Source of the DNA: JAAZIN01 sp964441025 | Lineage (GTDB): Bacteria; Bacillota; Dethiobacteria; DTU022 | Assembly: GCA_964441025.1 (NCBI GenBank) | Contig: CAYTXG010000009.1 | Span: 9,565 to 73,564, forward strand | Length of the DNA stretch: 64,000 nucleotides | Direction of reading: 5' to 3' | Part shown: piece after piece, positions 61,301 to 64,000 of the stretch | Position numbering within the stretch: position 1 is the stretch's first letter | Layout: each line of letters opens with the position of its first letter | Notes under the pieces: generated by a model | The model's database searches: none | Seen by the model: only the letters and a program-made list of their open reading frames with translations | What the model was told of the DNA's origin: nothing | Translations under genes and position numbers: made by a program

Positions 61301-61619
61301 ACTTGCCGCTGGTGGTCCGGGTGATCTCCAGCACAATATAGCTGGAAAAATTCTCGCTGCGCAGGAAAGCTGCCTCACCCTCTGCCCCTGTTTTCCCCCG
61401 CAGGTAACTGCGCAGGTCCCGGGTGGTGCGATCCTCAAAGGCCGACGAGTTAAAGCGAATTTTTCTCAAGTCGGCCACGATCACCAGTTGCAGGGCATCG
61501 ATAAGCGTTGATTTACCGGCGCCGTTGTCACCCGTGATCAGTGTGCTGCCATCAACGGGAATGGTTTCATTGGTGAAAAAATGCCAGTTGATCAGTTTTA
61601 TTTTTGTCAGCAAACGCAC
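58311..61619 (-). CDS. jetC: Wadjet SMC-like ATPase JetC
   Basis: MukB-like SMC motor, 1102 residues. N-terminal Walker A is ITGDNGAGKSTLIDALQL near residue 29. Long coiled coils occupy about 230-340, 400-460 and 640-760 (for example ELKRTLARREESLRSLKEKL). The C-terminal ATPase half has the signature KSGGETQVPFYVAILASF near 1002 and Walker B LRLVVFDEAFNRMDADRIEE near 1032. It compacts and extrudes DNA so that circular plasmids are sensed and cut by JetD. GTG start with AGGTGG 9 bp upstream. 144 bp separate it from jetB. ATPase motifs look intact. Confidence 0.92.
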   Translation of the reverse strand: MRLLTKIKLINWHFFTNETIPVDGSTLITGDNGAGKSTLIDALQLVIVADLRKIRFNSSAFEDRTTRDLRSYLRGKTGAEGEAAFLRSENFSSYIVLEITRTTSGKSYLIGVVCDYYHATGEEDHVFFRVDEEPLCDELFFKEPSLPYSRREFFDHLKARGMKHQNYRNDLGCYISDLRQLFGGAKESFFSLFSKGISFSPITDLRRFVHDYILEEKVIDVETMRDYFEKFREVERIIGDTRREIAALEQIEEGYEEIEKLRRQLNLGGYMVQRAGWELEENRAGQKEEEKEKAEQAIKALAARIERDRAQRQSLEEGITRLRAEIAENESFKRERELQRSLEELGDELARLGRLEKNLSNQFKQEAGEGAELHRVMQYVDGPLLLSQPLPAAVERWIAATGAPERDYPEDWEKLAAGWQKAMEWLFLLKNSLEEEARGLREQITCLKEDLRGLSKNQILGRESPTMRLKQLLERELLTLAGEPIPVHIFCEVLEIRDPDWRDAVEGCLHPQKFDLLIPPGHFDAALDLFRREKPSSNLEDVGLVNTVGLLEEAQPPCAQSLAAEITAEVDYAEAYAARLLGTVIKCRSASELKEHESAVTPEGLLYRDHSLRQIPRAHFELPYIGKEAVRFQLARKKGELQEAERLLSEAEQRIAAAASAGHLVLDKRDRYRAWSQTVEQLQARPGLEEKQAAQQRELLSLDFSELEELKRTLARREESLRSLKEKLEQAIDERGGLRVKIADLDSAVEELRQAAEAKRQTCGAYLEALPAALQEECAQKWKREAARKNPAELHQNYTSSNEGARTRIDKRRPALVQLRTEFVFSFHFSGDPSAEDNEAFRQRLQLLVESHLQDYETRAREAREQAEQSFQENFVARLGEFIKLAREEIKELNRALQDMRFGTDAYRFSLTPSQDTRRYYEMIMDTGVYQGSIFRETFFQKHGDTITDLFNEITREGDDFPVNVQALTDYRSYLDFDIIITDTHNHKSYFSKVARDKSGGETQVPFYVAILASFYQAYQLYRKSDTLRLVVFDEAFNRMDADRIEEAVAFMKNLGFQAVIVAPTGRIQLIVPYMNTNLIVMRDGFNSFIERVGRKDLEKWS

Positions 61620-61763
61620 TTAAACACACCACCTGATGTTGCGGGGAAGGCAAAATTATCTTTCCCCCCAAAGGAGCCCGGCGCATACCCGAGGCGGCGG
61701 CCCGAAGCAGGTTTTTGCACCTGTTTTCCAGTGAGGGAAAGAAATTGGAGCTGCCAGGCAGGA

Positions 61764-62396
61764 TCACTCATTGGATTCAAGTTCATCCTCTTCGCCGCCA
61801 TCCTCCCCGAACCGGGTTGCCTGCTCGTTCAGCCATTCGCCCAGAGATTCAAGATCGGCAATATTCAATACCAGCAGCAGCGAGGGATAGAGAAGGTAGA
61901 GCGCTTCGGGATCCCTCCAGTGGCCTCTTTTCAAATCCAGCAGGGAAAAACTGCTGAAGAGACGCAGGATGCGCTGCATATCTTCACGCGCCGGCAGCCG
62001 CTGCCGGATTCCAAGGGCCAGATATTTCTCCTGGATCTCCTGCCCCGTTACATAGACATGCTCGGTAAGGCGCAGCTCCCGTCTCTTGCTATCATAAAGG
62101 AGCCGGAGGATAAACAGAAAAATCGTCTCCTGGAGCGAAAAGCTGCGCCGGTTACGCTCATCACGATTGTAGAGCTGAAACACCGCCAGCTGGCGGTCTT
62201 GGAACAGATCCCAGCGCGCCAGGGCCAGGTACTGCTGAAACAGCGTCAGGTGCCTTTCAGCAAAACGGTAGGCGCTGCGATCTTCTTCCCGCTCAAAAAC
62301 AAGGAATGTCTTCGCCAGAAGACGATTCACCGTCTCGCTGAAAAGAGCCTTCTCTTTATCGTTCAGCTGCTCGTACAGCTCTTCAAAGCGAGCCAT
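61764..62396 (-). CDS. jetB: Wadjet KITE-like subunit JetB
   Basis: MukE-like partner in the Wadjet complex, 210 residues. It is mostly helical with a winged-helix end (EIQEKYLALGIRQRLPARED, ILRLFSSFSLLDLKRG); LQETIFLFILRLLYDSKRRE lies near residue 95. It sits in the position of JetB between JetA and JetC, and its size and fold pattern fit DUF4194/DUF6063-type JetB. I identified it by operon order more than by motif. ATG at 62396 with AAAGGAG 8 bp upstream, 2 bp after the jetA stop, is clear. The acidic C-terminus (GEDGGEEDELESNE) is unusual. Confidence 0.82.
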   Translation of the reverse strand: MARFEELYEQLNDKEKALFSETVNRLLAKTFLVFEREEDRSAYRFAERHLTLFQQYLALARWDLFQDRQLAVFQLYNRDERNRRSFSLQETIFLFILRLLYDSKRRELRLTEHVYVTGQEIQEKYLALGIRQRLPAREDMQRILRLFSSFSLLDLKRGHWRDPEALYLLYPSLLLVLNIADLESLGEWLNEQATRFGEDGGEEDELESNE

Positions 62397-62398
62397 TT

Positions 62399-63835
62399 TT
62401 AGGGCTCCTTTCGCTGTAGAATCAGGGCGGGCACCTCGATAGATCCCCTGCGCAAAGCCACTGTCTTCCCCCGCTCTCCCGCCAGCAAATATTCTGCCCT
62501 GCGTGAAGGGCTGTACAGGATGATATAGATCAATCGGATCCACTGCTCTTTGCTGTAAAGCGGCGCCTTGCTCAAAGGAAGCTCCTTTTCCCCCGCCAGC
62601 AGCTCCGCCACGTAACGGTTGATCTCTTCAACAGTAATCTCCTCCCGGACCCGCCGGCTGAAATGGGCGAGCTTGTTCCGGCGGGTCTGACTGGAGATTT
62701 CCTGCAGGCGCAGCGGCTCCGGAATATGCTCCTGCCGGCGCCGGGCCGGAGTCTTGAAGCTCAGATCATCCACGACCCGCTGGGGGAAAAGCCTGATGAG
62801 GCGGCCCACGCTATCAACCACCTCCTCACGCTCACCGCTGCGCCTCGCTTCTGATGAAAGATAGCGCAGAGCATGCCGCAGCGACTGCTCGCTCCCTTTG
62901 CCATGCCGGAGCTGGAAGCGCAGCTTCTCCACTGCAGCACGAGCATACTGGACATTGCGCCTGTCGATCTCTTCGATGATCTCATCCATGCTGTTAAATG
63001 AATCCTCGATATATTCCAACCGGTCGTAGATTAAATTCTCCGCTTGAAGGTTGTCCAGCGCCTGCTTTTCCTCCACCATCAACCGGGCCTGTTCGGCGAT
63101 AGCCGGGCGGTTTGCCTGCCACTGTTTCACCCGCATGATGATCCCGGTGCGGTACTTGGAAATATGCTCCGATGTTTTCAGGCGGTAATATTGCTCTCCA
63201 AGCACTTCGCTAAAATACTGATCAAAAATATGACTCAGCACATCGCGCGGAGCCTTCGCCTCGAGCAGCTCTGCGGTATACTTTTTGATGCTGTGGCTAA
63301 GGCTTCTCAAGCCGCCGACGAGCTCGCAGGTAGCTTCATGGGCCTGTTGCAGAGCAATATGGGAGAGCCCTTCTTCACCCGTTAGATTCTGGTAGATGCC
63401 GAGGATCCGCCCGCGGTACTCCATGCGGTAACCCTTGCGTATCTTATCCAGGGTATCCAGGAGAGCCTGAGCGTGATCAGGCAGCGACACCCGAAAACTG
63501 TAATCAGGATGCTGCTCCTGCTCCAGCCATCCCATCTCATCAAGCTTGCGAAAAAGAAGGTTGGCCCGATCACGAGTGCTGCGGTCAGATTCGCGCTCAC
63601 CGGTTTCGGGATCATACTCCTCTTCCGGCCATTCGCCAACAGCAGCCGTATCGAGATATTCACAAAATAGATCGATAATTGTTTCCTTGGGCAGTGTATA
63701 GATGCTGCGCTGGTACAGATCGTAAACCAGAAACAGCAGATCTGCATGCAGCTCTTTCAGCGGCCCTGTGAAAACAGAAAAAAGGTTTTCCGGAATGTGC
63801 GCAAAAAGCCGGTTGCCAGGACTGTAAGTATTCAT
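62399..63835 (-). CDS. jetA: Wadjet kleisin-like subunit JetA
   Basis: First gene of the operon, encoding the kleisin-like (MukF-type) subunit JetA of 478 residues, which bridges the two SMC heads. The N-terminal part (PENLFSVFTGPLKELHADLL) is a winged-helix region, followed by long helices including LVGGLRSLSHSIKKYTAELL near 175 and a charged C-terminal domain with ITVEEINRYVAELLAG near 405. The pattern matches the DUF5716-type JetA more than the DUF3375 type of type I Wadjet. The ATG at 63835 has no strong ribosome site; the start is therefore less certain. Ends 2 bp before jetB. Confidence 0.82.
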   Translation of the reverse strand: MNTYSPGNRLFAHIPENLFSVFTGPLKELHADLLFLVYDLYQRSIYTLPKETIIDLFCEYLDTAAVGEWPEEEYDPETGERESDRSTRDRANLLFRKLDEMGWLEQEQHPDYSFRVSLPDHAQALLDTLDKIRKGYRMEYRGRILGIYQNLTGEEGLSHIALQQAHEATCELVGGLRSLSHSIKKYTAELLEAKAPRDVLSHIFDQYFSEVLGEQYYRLKTSEHISKYRTGIIMRVKQWQANRPAIAEQARLMVEEKQALDNLQAENLIYDRLEYIEDSFNSMDEIIEEIDRRNVQYARAAVEKLRFQLRHGKGSEQSLRHALRYLSSEARRSGEREEVVDSVGRLIRLFPQRVVDDLSFKTPARRRQEHIPEPLRLQEISSQTRRNKLAHFSRRVREEITVEEINRYVAELLAGEKELPLSKAPLYSKEQWIRLIYIILYSPSRRAEYLLAGERGKTVALRRGSIEVPALILQRKEP

Positions 63836-64000
63836 GCCGAAATATTCAACACAGCAGCGGCAAAGTCCTCTGCCGGCCGGAGTTGGATATGCGGTCCCGG
63901 AGCAGCGCTGCCGGACTGATCGTCATTCAAAGGTGAGTCAAAGTCACCGTCAGACTGTGTGAAAAATAATGCCATAAACAGCACATAAAACTTCATGGTA
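63836..64000. repeat. Upstream region of the Wadjet operon with dispersed repeat half
   Basis: GTGAGTCAAAGTCACCGTC at 63933-63951 matches the reverse complement of the repeat seen at 44822-44835 and 1610-1623. The region should also hold the jetA promoter, not clearly seen. The window ends here. Confidence 0.5.

Overview
The window looks like a chromosome segment of an anaerobic, Gram-positive-type bacterium (Bacillota, Clostridia-like). The basis is indirect: YesM/YesN two-component proteins, DegV/YloV proteins, many TTG/GTG starts behind strong AGGAGG-like ribosome sites, a GntR/FadR regulator, and dispersed inverted repeats of the GTGAGTCAAAGTCACCGTCC and GTGGGACAAGA types. The species cannot be named. 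No rRNA, tRNA or CRISPR array was seen.

Layout. (1) 1-13 kb is a sugar locus: the end of a GH3 glycosidase, a Gfo/Idh/MocA oxidoreductase, a sugar O-acetyltransferase, a HAD phosphatase, and a ChvE/GguB-like sugar ABC transporter. Above the transporter are four tightly overlapping genes encoding two membrane-anchored sugar-binding proteins, a YesM-type kinase and a YesN-type regulator, probably a sugar-sensing system controlling the transporter. (2) 13.3-24.4 kb is a visibly AT-richer island, all on the minus strand. It holds a LeuA/NifV-like condensing enzyme, an ornithine-cyclodeaminase-family protein, a DUF169 protein, a TRAP transporter, two cupins, an asparaginase, a LOG-like protein and a FadR-type regulator. 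Two related palindromic sites suggest local regulation. This is the best candidate for an undescribed catabolic pathway. (3) 24.5-30.8 kb has a small membrane protein, an OmpR/EnvZ-type pair and a MacB/FtsX-type ABC exporter with a candidate operator.

(4) 30.8-38 kb holds an AbrB relic, an acyl-CoA dehydrogenase-like protein, an MBOAT/DHHW surface-acetylation pair, a decayed ABC-2 transporter fusion and an orphan DNA methyltransferase. (5) 38-47 kb has a SWIM-SNF2 helicase, then trehalose/alpha-glucan genes (TreT, TreZ, a GH57 protein). (6) 47-55 kb carries a CoA-transferase with an active-site change, a stand-alone pyruvate-kinase C-terminal domain protein, a CDP-alcohol phosphatidyltransferase, a FakB/FakA-like pair and Tex.

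(7) 55.4-57.1 kb is a repeat-rich mobile region: 108-bp tandem repeats and two 215-bp direct repeats around an intact REP-associated Y1 transposase. (8) 57-63.8 kb is a complete four-gene Wadjet (JetABCD) plasmid-defence operon, read toward the transposase. Assignments rest on reading motifs in the sequence and remembered family features; no database search was run.
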